Of a DNA stretch of 64,000 nt, positions 8,450 to 16,863 are shown piece by piece (within the stretch, counting starts at the first letter, position 1; each line of letters begins with the position of its first letter). The stretch spans positions 30,276 to 94,275 of the forward strand of contig CAJTTA010000001.1 of the NCBI GenBank assembly GCA_910579305.1, given 5' to 3'. Below the pieces are notes generated by a model. The model was not told where the DNA came from. It made no database searches and saw only the letters and a list, made by a program, of their open reading frames with translations. This stretch comes from an uncultured Muribaculaceae bacterium (GTDB taxonomy: Bacteria > Bacteroidota > Bacteroidia > Bacteroidales > Muribaculaceae). The position numbers and the translations under genes were made by a program.

Positions 8450-11400
8450 TTATCGCACCACGAGCTTGCGGACGATGTGGCCGCTTGCGTCGGTTGCTTC
8501 AAGGATTATGATTCCGGCAGGAACCTCGAGAGTTACAGCGTCCTGAGAGGCGGCTGTGTCGAGGCGCATGCCCTGAGTGTTGTAGGCAGTGGCCTGTACG
8601 AGTCCGGAGCCGGTCACTACGATTGTGCCTCCGGCCACTTTGACTGCGATGGAGTTGCCTCCGGCGCCGATGCTTTCTACGCTGCCGCCTTCAGTGAGCT
8701 CCTTGGCTGCGGCATTGATGATGCGGTTGGTGTTGGTGTCGATGAGGAGGACATTGAATACGCAGTTGGCAGGATTGTCTACATTGGAAGGCAGCGGGCC
8801 ACCGATGTTGGCGGTATAGCTCTCGCCGGCCTTTAGATCGGCGGGAAGGAGGCCGCCGGTGCCGTTTAAGGTAGTGCCGTAGCATCCGCGTGCCACATCG
8901 TTGGTCTCATAGGGATATACGAGCTTTGAGCCATATGCGCCGCCTTCGCCCCATTCACCGAAGATGGGATCAGTGGAGGTGTAGCGATAGTTCTCCTGAT
9001 AAGTGATGAGCTTATTCTCAGTGATGATACCGAGCAGGGAGAGGCTCTGGGAAGAAAGGTTCAGAGCGCTGCGCACAGTGCAGGTGGCAGTCACCTCACC
9101 TGTTTCTTTATTATAATCGGGAACGATATCGATCTGGGCTGTCGTGCCGTTGGCAAATTCCTCCTGCACGGCGTCGAGCCATGTGGGGTCGCTACCTGCG
9201 AATTGCTGGCCGGTAAAGCTATATACGGGGTTCTCCGGGTTTTCTGTTGCCATGGGGCCTGTGATTTCTCCGCGGTTGATGCGACCGGTGGGAGCGGCGT
9301 TGAGGCCGAGGAACGAAGCAAGTCCGGTGACGCCTGTGCCCAGCACGTCGCCCTGATAGCAGCGCAGAGTGATGGGGATGAATCGGTCGCCGTAGATGCG
9401 CTGCAGATTCTCGATAGCAAGGATGCCCATGGGGCAGTTACCACATGCGCTGCCGGTGTACTCTTCAAGCACCACGCGCTGAACGGGTTCGAAAGCCAGG
9501 TTCTTGATAGATCCTGCGTATACCGAAGCATCATTGTCAAGAGTGATGCCAAGAGAGAAGTTGTTGATTTCTCCTGTGGTGAGGGGCAGAGGCTTGGTGA
9601 AGCTGAACTTGTGGCTGTCGCCTTTGTCGAGAGAGAGACCTGAAGCGGAGTAGGTATCCACTACATTGTTGTCGGCGTCACGCAGCTCGATAGCAAGGGA
9701 AGTGTACTTCTGGAGATCGGTAGCTATGGTGATGTTGCCGGCAATATCCTGGCTTTCCTTGTCCACTACGGAGGTGGGAGAAGTGAAGTCAATGAAGTAT
9801 TTGATCTCACGCTCAACGCGGATGTTGTCAAGGAATATCGCGCTTTGGTCATTATTTTCATTTACAAATGCGATGTAGATGGATTTGCCTGCATAGGGGG
9901 CGAGGCTTATGCTGGTGTGCTTCCAGTCACCTTCAAGGCCCTCTTCGGAGGCTCCGGGAGACTGAATCTCATCATAGATCACGGTGCCCTCATCGCGGAA
10001 GCGTTGCACTGCAGAGGGAGTGAGATAGTTGATTATGTCATCGGTGGCCAAGAGATAAACCTTGAGACGGTCTTGCTTGTCGAAGAGGTAGCTCTGGGAG
10101 TCGAATGAAAGTACGCAGTGATCATCGGGGATGTAGAGCTGCACGGTAGAAGCCCAGTCATCGCTCTTTCCTGCGGGGTTGTACATGGAGTGAGACGCCA
10201 TAGCCCAGTCATTGCTGGTGTTCTTGTCGCGCACTGAATACCAGGGATATTCTTTGGTGAATCCCCATGTGCTCATGAGTGAGGTGGGGGTGTTTTGGTC
10301 GCCGTCGTAGAACATCCAGTTAGTGGAGAGATTGCCGTCTTCATTGAAAATGTACTGTGAACCCGGGGTTATCTCACGCACATATGAACCGGTATAGTTG
10401 AGGGTTATCGCATCGTTAGGGCCGGAACCGCTTATGTCGGTGATCACGCCGGCGGGAATCTCTACGCGATAGCTTGTGCCCTTGAAGAGATATTGCCCAG
10501 TAATGGGGGCAACCATCACGGTATTGCCGGATACACCCATGTCGAGCGTGCAGAAAGGAGCTTCCTCATCATCACGGAAGAGAGAAGCCTTTGCACCGGC
10601 TGCAAGCTGCACCTGAGAGTCGAAGGTGAGGATGATGGGGTTGGAGGATACATCCAGGCGGGCAATGGTGGCGCCGTCAGCCGGATATATCGCTGTGGTC
10701 TGCACATTGCCTTCGGCGCGGCCGGTGTAAGTGAGATTGATTTCTTTGGTAGTTTTTTTGGAGTCGCCGGCCATGGAGAATGTGCCTGCTGCAATCTGCA
10801 CGGTGTAGGTCTTTCCGGGATCGAGAGTCGTGGTGCGGAAAGAGATGGTGGCCTTCTTCCCTTCGGCGGTAATCTTGAGAGATTCACGCACGAGCTTTCC
10901 GTCCTGATCCAGAATCTTTGCTTTTGTGAGACCTGCCACTGTGATGTCCCGGTTGAAAGAGAGCTGAATGTTGCTCAGCGAAGTGAATGTGCTTCCGCTG
11001 GCCGGAGTGACAGTGTAGTCGCCCAGGAGGTCGATGCGTTCGCACAGCTCGCTGAGAGGCTCCTTGAGACGGAGTATGTAGGAAGTGCTGGTAGAGGGTA
11101 TCATGGCGATGGTGAGACCGTCGGTTGACACGGAAGCGGGTTTACCTGTCACGGGATATCCTGTGCGTTTCACGAAGTCGAAGCCATATATCTGCCGGCA
11201 TATTTCGTCGAAGGAATAGTAATAGCCGTCATGACGTATCATGAAGTTGCTGTAGGGGTTGCTTACCGGAGTTGCGGCAAGCACCATACCATCATTGGTT
11301 ATGGCAAATCCTGCAGTGTCGGAGTCTGATGCGTCATTGTATAATGTGAATTCGCCGGTCTCTACATTATATAGATAGGCGGTGTAGTATTCATTGAAGA

Positions 11401-12244
11401 ATTCACTGCCGGGTATGGGGTTTGTAACATAAGCGAAACCGGAGGCCCACTTGCCGTTAGGGCTGATATTGATCTCATCGATGAAGGAGAGGTTCTCAGC
11501 CAGCGGAGTCCATTTTGTTTTGGAAGTCATGGGCTTGTCGGGATCATATCCGGCGGGCGTGTTGAAGCCTATGAATTTGTAAGTGGAAGTGTTGCGGTCA
11601 TATATATATGAGCACACGTCAGGGTAGTAGCTCTGCGATACCAGGCCCACGAGATATCGGCCGTCGGCAGATATGTTCGACACAGAAGTCTGGCCTGTGT
11701 TGTTGTTGTCCATATCCACATGAGGTATGCCGGGGAGCTCTATGATCTCAAGAGTTGTGAGGTCGTAAGCCACAGGAGTGAAACTCCATTCGTTTACCTG
11801 AGATATGTTGCCTATCGCGATTTTTCCGTCGGGGGTTACGGCTGTGAGGCGTCCTAAGATGTAGCCGGGAGGCAGAGGGAGCTGAGTCCATTCTTTAGTG
11901 GACTGCTTCCAGAAAGCGGGCTTGCCCACACATTCGCCTACCACGATTTCACCGTCATTGGTCACGTCGCTTACTCCGGCGAGACCGGAAGGGTGTGTGA
12001 TGGTTACGTTAGCCGATGGGTTGGCTATGTTGATAAGAGTGCCTCCTGCCGGGGCAATAGAGCCGTCGTTGGAGCCTGCCGTCTCGGCAATGCCCCAAAG
12101 CCCATTGTCGGAAATGCGCATTACTACCATATCCGTTCCTGGGCTCGGATTGATAATCTCAGGCATCATTGAATTCTGTGCCGATACCGACTGGAACGGC
12201 AGCAGGCAGCCAAGGGCTGCGATGACAATTGCTGATTTTTTCAT
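8450..12244 (-). CDS. Secreted multidomain protein with Ig-like, choice-of-anchor and Omp28/thioredoxin-like modules
   Basis: 1264 residues, exported. After a signal peptide (to about residue 22, SVSAQ) comes a region with repeated 'G.....VG....' beta-propeller-like motifs (about 30-400), then two Ig-like units (about 405-635), a jelly-roll choice-of-anchor-like segment (about 640-800, with WMFYDGDQNT and FLDNIRVE), a spacer domain, and an Omp28-like thioredoxin-fold module from about residue 918 with TGSACGNCPMG, a CxxC pair. The C-terminal ~70 residues (VESIGAGGNSI ... RKLVVR) look like a sorting tail. A canonical promoter lies at 12362-12391. Function is unknown; a surface protein with a disulfide-active or structural CxxC is one reading. 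Confidence 0.8.
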   Translation of the reverse strand: MKKSAIVIAALGCLLPFQSVSAQNSMMPEIINPSPGTDMVVMRISDNGLWGIAETAGSNDGSIAPAGGTLINIANPSANVTITHPSGLAGVSDVTNDGEIVVGECVGKPAFWKQSTKEWTQLPLPPGYILGRLTAVTPDGKIAIGNISQVNEWSFTPVAYDLTTLEIIELPGIPHVDMDNNNTGQTSVSNISADGRYLVGLVSQSYYPDVCSYIYDRNTSTYKFIGFNTPAGYDPDKPMTSKTKWTPLAENLSFIDEINISPNGKWASGFAYVTNPIPGSEFFNEYYTAYLYNVETGEFTLYNDASDSDTAGFAITNDGMVLAATPVSNPYSNFMIRHDGYYYSFDEICRQIYGFDFVKRTGYPVTGKPASVSTDGLTIAMIPSTSTSYILRLKEPLSELCERIDLLGDYTVTPASGSTFTSLSNIQLSFNRDITVAGLTKAKILDQDGKLVRESLKITAEGKKATISFRTTTLDPGKTYTVQIAAGTFSMAGDSKKTTKEINLTYTGRAEGNVQTTAIYPADGATIARLDVSSNPIILTFDSQVQLAAGAKASLFRDDEEAPFCTLDMGVSGNTVMVAPITGQYLFKGTSYRVEIPAGVITDISGSGPNDAITLNYTGSYVREITPGSQYIFNEDGNLSTNWMFYDGDQNTPTSLMSTWGFTKEYPWYSVRDKNTSNDWAMASHSMYNPAGKSDDWASTVQLYIPDDHCVLSFDSQSYLFDKQDRLKVYLLATDDIINYLTPSAVQRFRDEGTVIYDEIQSPGASEEGLEGDWKHTSISLAPYAGKSIYIAFVNENNDQSAIFLDNIRVEREIKYFIDFTSPTSVVDKESQDIAGNITIATDLQKYTSLAIELRDADNNVVDTYSASGLSLDKGDSHKFSFTKPLPLTTGEINNFSLGITLDNDASVYAGSIKNLAFEPVQRVVLEEYTGSACGNCPMGILAIENLQRIYGDRFIPITLRCYQGDVLGTGVTGLASFLGLNAAPTGRINRGEITGPMATENPENPVYSFTGQQFAGSDPTWLDAVQEEFANGTTAQIDIVPDYNKETGEVTATCTVRSALNLSSQSLSLLGIITENKLITYQENYRYTSTDPIFGEWGEGGAYGSKLVYPYETNDVARGCYGTTLNGTGGLLPADLKAGESYTANIGGPLPSNVDNPANCVFNVLLIDTNTNRIINAAAKELTEGGSVESIGAGGNSIAVKVAGGTIVVTGSGLVQATAYNTQGMRLDTAASQDAVTLEVPAGIIILEATDASGHIVRKLVVR

Positions 12245-12361
12245 TTTAGATGTTGAAATATAGAGGTATACAGAAAATTTAAATATTCTTATGTGTTATG
12301 TAGTATAAGTGTATTTATATGAAAGAATTGGAGGTTTTGTTGTTGGTGGTATTAGATGTGG

Positions 12362-12391
12362 CAAAGGTAGGCATTTTTTTTAAATTACAAA
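12362..12391 (-). promoter_or_regulatory. Canonical Bacteroidota promoter for the 12244 secreted protein gene
   Basis: Minus-strand TACCTTTG (12362-12369) with TTTG at 12388-12391, 18-nt spacer, and A/T-rich flanks. It predicts a leader of about 110 nt. Confidence 0.75.
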
Positions 12392-12537
12392 ACTTTTAAA
12401 GATTAAATTTCTTCAAAATTTTAGTGTGGCGTAAAAATTATGCAGGTTGAAGCTCTTAGACCTTGGTGTTGGCCTCTTGTGAGCGTGTTTCTTGTCTTTT
12501 TTATTGCCAAGAGAGAGATGGTATCGGTATTTTGCAT

Positions 12538-12545
12538 TAATTTTG
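12538..12545 (+). promoter_or_regulatory. -7 box immediately before the M13 peptidase start
   Basis: TAATTTTG exactly matches the consensus and is only 4 nt from the ATG at 12550, so the mRNA is predicted to be leaderless. If instead ATG 12610 is used, the leader is about 60 nt. Confidence 0.6.
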
Positions 12546-12549
12546 CATT

Positions 12550-14544
12550 ATGAATAAGGAAACGATTAAGGAACAAAGGGTCGAGGCGCATGGTGTGGAT
12601 ACCGCCAATATGCATCTCGCCGCCTCTCCGGCCGATGATTTCTATGATTACGCCGCCGGTGGATGGATTGACAGGCATCCGCTTACGGGCGAATATGCCC
12701 GTTATGGACTTTTTGATGATCTGAGAGAGAAGAACCGTCTGCAGCTCCGCGAGCTCGTAGACTCCCTTGCTTTGCATCCCGATGCAGGGAAACCCGGCAC
12801 CGTGGCGCAGAAGATAAATGATCTTTACCGCATGGGGCTCGATGTGGAGCGTCGCAACGCCGAGGGGATGGCTCCCATGCAGGGGCAGTTGTCCAGAATT
12901 GCCAATGCGCCTGCCGATGAGTTGATAGAGCTTATAGCCTGGGCGCATGACGGCCTTACCGCGAGTTTCTTCTCTTCAGGCGTAGGTGCCGATCCCAAGG
13001 ATTCCACAATCAATATCCTCCATGTGGGCGAGGGTGGCCTCGGCCTCGGCGACAGGGATTACTATCTTGTGGAGAGCGATGAGCATGCCCGCATTCTCAG
13101 TGCTTATCGCAATTACATAACCGAGGTGATGGGCATAGCCGGTTACAGTGCCTCGGAGGCTGACCGGGTGCGTGACAATGTGATGATGATAGAAACGGAA
13201 CTGGCCGGCTTCAAGAAGACCCGCGAGGAACGCCGGAATCCGCTCCTCGCGCACAATCCCCGCACTCTCGCAGAGCTGGAGGCCGAGATGCCCGGCATAG
13301 CTTGGCGCCGGTATTTCAAGGCCCTGGGGCTCCCCGAGGTGGAGAGTCTTAATGTGGGGTCGCTCAATTATCTCAGGAAGCTCAGCGACTATTGGCCTTC
13401 TCTCTCGGAGCAGGCGGTGAAAGACTACATATCTTTTCAGGCCATCGATGCGGCCACAGGGCTGCTGGGTGATGACCTGTATGAGGCCAGCTTCCGGATG
13501 TATGACGTCACTATGAGTGGCATAGAGGAGCGCGAGCCGCTATGGAAGCGTGCCATGGCCATTCCGGGCTCTATGCTGGGGCAGGCTCTGGGCCAGCTGT
13601 ATGTAGAGAAATATTTTCCTCCGCAGGCCAAGGAGCGTATGCTTGTCCTTGTGGAAAATCTGCGTGAGGCTCTCGGCAAGCGCATTTCGGCACTGGCATG
13701 GATGAGCGGGCCTACCAAGGCCAAGGCTCTCGAGAAGCTCGCGCGGATGACGGTGAAGATAGGTTACCCCGACAAGTGGAAGGACTATTCGGATATTCAT
13801 ATAGATCCTCACAAGAGCTACCTGGAGAATGTATGTGAGGCATCACGCTGGTATGTGCGTGACAACTATAATAAGCTGGGCAAGCCTGTGGATAGGGATG
13901 AATGGCTCATGCACCCGCAGACGGTGAATGCATATTATCGCCCGAATACCAATGATATATGCTTCCCGGCCGGCATACTCCAGCCCCCTTATTTCGACCT
14001 CGATGCCGACGACGCGCTGAATTACGGGGCGATAGGAGTGGTGATAGGCCACGAAATGACGCACGGTTTCGATGACCAGGGGCGCCGTTATGACCTCACG
14101 GGTAATCTCAACGAGTGGTGGACGGAGGAGGATGCCGAGGCTTTTAACAGGCTTGCCGACCGACTGGCGGAGCAGTTTGATGCCATAGAGGTGGCGCCGG
14201 GCACACATGCCAACGGCCGCTTTACGCTCGGGGAGAACATTGCCGATCAGGGCGGACTTAATGTGGCCCTTACCGCTTATCTCGACAGCGCGTCTCAAGG
14301 TCTCGCCGAGGATATAGGTGGCTTCTCACCCGTGCAGAGATTCTTCATAGCCTATGCGCAGCTTTGGGCTGAAAGCATACGTCCGGAGGAAGTTCTGGTG
14401 AGAGTGAAATCGGATCCGCATTCGCTCGGACGCCAGAGAGTGAATGCCACTCTGCGCAATATCACGGCGTTTTCCGAAGCATTCTCTTTGCCGGATTCAT
14501 CACCCTGCTCTCTGCCGGAATCAGAGAGAATCACAATATGGTGA
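12550..14544 (+). CDS. pepO: M13 family zinc endopeptidase (neprilysin/PepO type)
   Basis: Zinc metallopeptidase of 664 residues. The zinc site is HEMTH at 501-505 with third ligand Glu562 in GENIAD (561-566); the substrate-binding NAYYRPNTN segment and the C-terminal ...RITIW (usual CxIW-like end) are present, so the enzyme appears complete. The N-terminal DDFYDYAAGGW matches the family start. No signal peptide or lipobox is visible, whereas many M13 enzymes are exported, so this copy may act in the cytoplasm on peptides. An internal ATG at 12610 would still keep the whole catalytic unit. It ends at a bidirectional terminator. Confidence 0.93.
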   Translation: MNKETIKEQRVEAHGVDTANMHLAASPADDFYDYAAGGWIDRHPLTGEYARYGLFDDLREKNRLQLRELVDSLALHPDAGKPGTVAQKINDLYRMGLDVERRNAEGMAPMQGQLSRIANAPADELIELIAWAHDGLTASFFSSGVGADPKDSTINILHVGEGGLGLGDRDYYLVESDEHARILSAYRNYITEVMGIAGYSASEADRVRDNVMMIETELAGFKKTREERRNPLLAHNPRTLAELEAEMPGIAWRRYFKALGLPEVESLNVGSLNYLRKLSDYWPSLSEQAVKDYISFQAIDAATGLLGDDLYEASFRMYDVTMSGIEEREPLWKRAMAIPGSMLGQALGQLYVEKYFPPQAKERMLVLVENLREALGKRISALAWMSGPTKAKALEKLARMTVKIGYPDKWKDYSDIHIDPHKSYLENVCEASRWYVRDNYNKLGKPVDRDEWLMHPQTVNAYYRPNTNDICFPAGILQPPYFDLDADDALNYGAIGVVIGHEMTHGFDDQGRRYDLTGNLNEWWTEEDAEAFNRLADRLAEQFDAIEVAPGTHANGRFTLGENIADQGGLNVALTAYLDSASQGLAEDIGGFSPVQRFFIAYAQLWAESIRPEEVLVRVKSDPHSLGRQRVNATLRNITAFSEAFSLPDSSPCSLPESERITIW

Positions 14545-14592
14545 CTTGAGGAAATGAGGTTTTGCGTGTTTCCACGGTTCCCAAATTTCAAA

Positions 14593-14632
14593 AAAATAAA
14601 GAGAGACTTATACAGGAGCCTCTCTTTATTTT
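14593..14632. terminator. Bidirectional intrinsic terminator
   Basis: A perfect 13-bp stem (14593-14605 with 14620-14632) around a 14-nt loop, with A-rich left and T-rich right arms, between the convergent pepO and NlpC/P60 genes. Confidence 0.85.
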
Positions 14633-14657
14633 GATGATATGTAATGGTAGATTCTTC

Positions 14658-15281
14658 TTACTGGGTGATGATGCGACGGGCGCGGAGATAGGTGCGGGCG
14701 TAGTAGCCTGTGTTTTCGCTCACCTTTACGCCTTTGAGGCTGGCGTGGATAAACTTGAAGCGTCCGTTCTCATTGTCGGCGGAGACTACGATGCCTACGT
14801 GCCCTACATTGCCGCCGCTGCGGGGGCTGGTGAAGAACACGAGATCGCCCTTGCGGAGATCGCCTTTGGCCACGGCCACGCCTTCACCGGCCTGTGCGCG
14901 TGATGCGGGTGATATTTTGTAGCCAAACTGCTTGTAGACGTAGCTTGTGAAGCCTGAGCAGTCAAATGTGTTGGGCCCTTTTGATCCATGCACATATCTC
15001 TTTCCGAGATGCTTGTTGGCCTCCTTGAGCAGATCCTCGATCATGCCTGCTGATTCGGCGGAAAGACCGGGAAGAGCTGCGGCGGCTTCGCGGGCAGCCA
15101 CTTCTTCTTCAAGGAAGTGGTCGATGCGGGCGCGGTCGGGCGCCGTCGTGGCTTTGGCTATGTGAGCACGCTGGGCATGAGCCTGAGCGTGGGCGTGGGT
15201 TGCGGTAGTCTGGGCCATGGCGCCGAGGGGGAGAAGCGATGCCGCCATGGAAAGTATGATGGATTTTAACTTCATTGCCAT
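14658..15281 (-). CDS. Exported NlpC/P60 peptidoglycan endopeptidase
   Basis: Cysteine peptidase predicted to cut peptidoglycan stem peptides. 207 residues: signal peptide to about Ala23, a His/Ala-rich low-complexity stretch (about 25-43, HAHAQAHAQRAH), a short helical linker, then the NlpC/P60 domain from about 82. Catalytic Cys108 lies in FDCSGF, His161 in NVGHVGIV and a third polar residue candidate is His179 in FIHAS. ATG 15275, two codons in, is an equally good start. A strong promoter at 15405-15436 gives a leader of about 117 nt with a hairpin near its 5' end. There is no SH3 or LysM domain to target it to the wall. Confidence 0.92.
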   Translation of the reverse strand: MAMKLKSIILSMAASLLPLGAMAQTTATHAHAQAHAQRAHIAKATTAPDRARIDHFLEEEVAAREAAAALPGLSAESAGMIEDLLKEANKHLGKRYVHGSKGPNTFDCSGFTSYVYKQFGYKISPASRAQAGEGVAVAKGDLRKGDLVFFTSPRSGGNVGHVGIVVSADNENGRFKFIHASLKGVKVSENTGYYARTYLRARRIITQ

Positions 15282-15377
15282 TATAAAGGTATATATTTAC
15301 AATCTGTGTCCTTAAAATTCTATACTTGCAAAGTGCTTGAAAACATTTCCTGAAACAGGGCGTTTTCGAGTGGATAC

Positions 15378-15393
15378 CGATAGTCTCCTATCG
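15378..15393 (-). other. 5' leader hairpin of the NlpC/P60 gene
   Basis: A 6-bp stem CGATAG/CTATCG closing a GAGA tetraloop (GNRA type on the minus strand), only a few nucleotides from the predicted transcription start. It may protect the 5' end or regulate translation. Confidence 0.4.
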
Positions 15394-15404
15394 TTTTCCG
15401 TGTG

Positions 15405-15436
15405 CAAAGATAGCAAAAAGATATGAGTCTCCCAAA
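15405..15436 (-). promoter_or_regulatory. Canonical promoter of the NlpC/P60 gene
   Basis: Minus-strand TATCTTTG (15405-15412) with TTTG at 15433-15436 and a 20-nt spacer. Confidence 0.75.
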
Positions 15437-15477
15437 TCGATAAGTGGTCATAATCAATTATTTAACGTGTTTTAAAG

Positions 15478-15600
15478 TTTTGCACTGCTCTTGCAGAAGT
15501 GTGCAACCGAGCCTTTTGTTGCACATATGGGCGGCATGTGTGCAGTGATTTTTGCACGTTTCTACGATGGTGTGTGCAGAAATGTGCGATTTTTGCGCAT
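15478..15600. promoter_or_regulatory. Cluster of TGCAC/GTGCA words upstream of purM
   Basis: Within ~120 bp there are at least eight TTGCAC, GTGTGCA, TTGCA, TGCAA or closely related words in both orientations, several arranged as inverted repeats, for example GTGCA-N8-TGCAC at 15540-15557 and TTGCAC-N15-GTGCAA at 15479-15506. No gene is supported here. The cluster is about 30 bp upstream of the purM -7 box and may be an operator array; no regulator was identified. Confidence 0.4.
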
Positions 15601-15628
15601 TACAGTCTCCGGTGTGAAAAAAATTGCG

Positions 15629-15636
15629 TACCTTTG
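15629..15636 (+). promoter_or_regulatory. -7 box for purM
   Basis: TACCTTTG, an exact consensus match, 45 nt before ATG 15682. No convincing -33 element at the usual distance. Confidence 0.6.
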
Positions 15637-15681
15637 CAGCTATATACAAGTTAAAGATATTTTAACAAAACAGAATTGATT

Positions 15682-16863
15682 ATGGAAGGCAACCGATATG
15701 ACCTGCGCGGAGTCTCTGCCACCAAAGAGGACGTGCATGCAGCCATCAAGAATGTCGATAAAGGCATCTTTCCCGGAGCGTTTTGCAAGATAATACCCGA
15801 TGTGCTCGGCGGTGACCCTGATTATTGCAATATAATGCATGCCGACGGCGCCGGCACAAAGTCGAGCCTGGCCTATGCCTACTGGCGCGAGACCGGCGAC
15901 ATGAGCGTATGGAAAGGTGTGGCGCAGGATGCCCTTATCATGAATATAGATGACTTGCTCTGCGTGGGTGCCACCGATAATATTCTCCTTTCATCCACCA
16001 TCGGGCGCAATAAGGGCCTGATACCGGGTGAGGTGATCGCTGCCATCATCAACGGCACTGAGGAGCTGCTGGCCGAATTGCGCTCCCAGGGTGTCAACAT
16101 AATAAGCACGGGCGGAGAGACAGCCGACGTGGGAGATCTCGTGCGCACGATCATCGTGGACAGCACGGTCACATGCCGCATGCGTCGCGAAGATGTCATA
16201 GACAATGCACGCATAAGCGAAGGAGATGTGATAGTGGGGCTGGCTTCATTCGGCCAGGCTTCATATGAGCGTGAATATAACGGCGGAATGGGCAGCAACG
16301 GACTGACTTCGGCCCGTCACGATGTCTTTGCCAAGTATCTGCTTGAGAAATATCCGGAAACGTGTGATCCGGCTGTGCCCGATGACCTTAAATATTCCGG
16401 AACGAAGCATCTCACCGATGAAGTGCCGGGCACGGGGCTCGACGCAGGACGCCTTGTGCTGTCGCCCACACGCACGTATGCTCCGGTGATAAAGAAGTTG
16501 CTCGACCGCATGCGCCATGAGATACATGGCATGATTCATTGCTCGGGCGGAGCGCAGACCAAGATTCTCCACTTCCTTGGCGAGGGGCTGCATGTGGTGA
16601 AGGACAATCTGTTTCCCGTCCCCCCTCTCTTCGCCCTCATTCAGGAGCAGAGCGGCACGGAATGGAAAGAGATGTACAAGGTGTTCAATATGGGCCACCG
16701 CATGGAAATCTACCTCCCCGCAGAGCATGCCGAGGCTGTTATGGCTGTGAGTGAGGAATTCGGCATACCGGCCCGAGTGGTGGGACGCGTGGAGCGTGCG
16801 GCCTCACCGGGCAAGCATCTCACGATACGTTCGGAAAAAGGAGAATTCACTTACCGGGGCTGA
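15682..16863 (+). CDS. purM: Phosphoribosylformylglycinamidine cyclo-ligase (AIR synthase)
   Basis: ATP-dependent closure of FGAM to aminoimidazole ribotide in purine synthesis; cytoplasmic. 393 residues, the longer Bacteroidota form. Recognised by HADGAGTKSSLAY, MNIDDLLCVGA, STGGETADVGDLV, GLASFGQASYEREYNGGMGSN broken over the central domain, and MIHCSGGAQTKILHF in the C-terminal half. ATG 15682 is preferred to an in-frame TTG two codons upstream. The stop overlaps the start of the next gene (TGATG), linking a purine enzyme to a cell-wall enzyme on one message. The upstream TGCAC cluster is a candidate control region. Confidence 0.93.
   Translation: MEGNRYDLRGVSATKEDVHAAIKNVDKGIFPGAFCKIIPDVLGGDPDYCNIMHADGAGTKSSLAYAYWRETGDMSVWKGVAQDALIMNIDDLLCVGATDNILLSSTIGRNKGLIPGEVIAAIINGTEELLAELRSQGVNIISTGGETADVGDLVRTIIVDSTVTCRMRREDVIDNARISEGDVIVGLASFGQASYEREYNGGMGSNGLTSARHDVFAKYLLEKYPETCDPAVPDDLKYSGTKHLTDEVPGTGLDAGRLVLSPTRTYAPVIKKLLDRMRHEIHGMIHCSGGAQTKILHFLGEGLHVVKDNLFPVPPLFALIQEQSGTEWKEMYKVFNMGHRMEIYLPAEHAEAVMAVSEEFGIPARVVGRVERAASPGKHLTIRSEKGEFTYRG

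Noticed and set aside
15491..15679. Small plus-strand frame upstream of purM
   Set aside because: It coincides with the TGCAC repeat cluster and the purM promoter, and starts with TTG.
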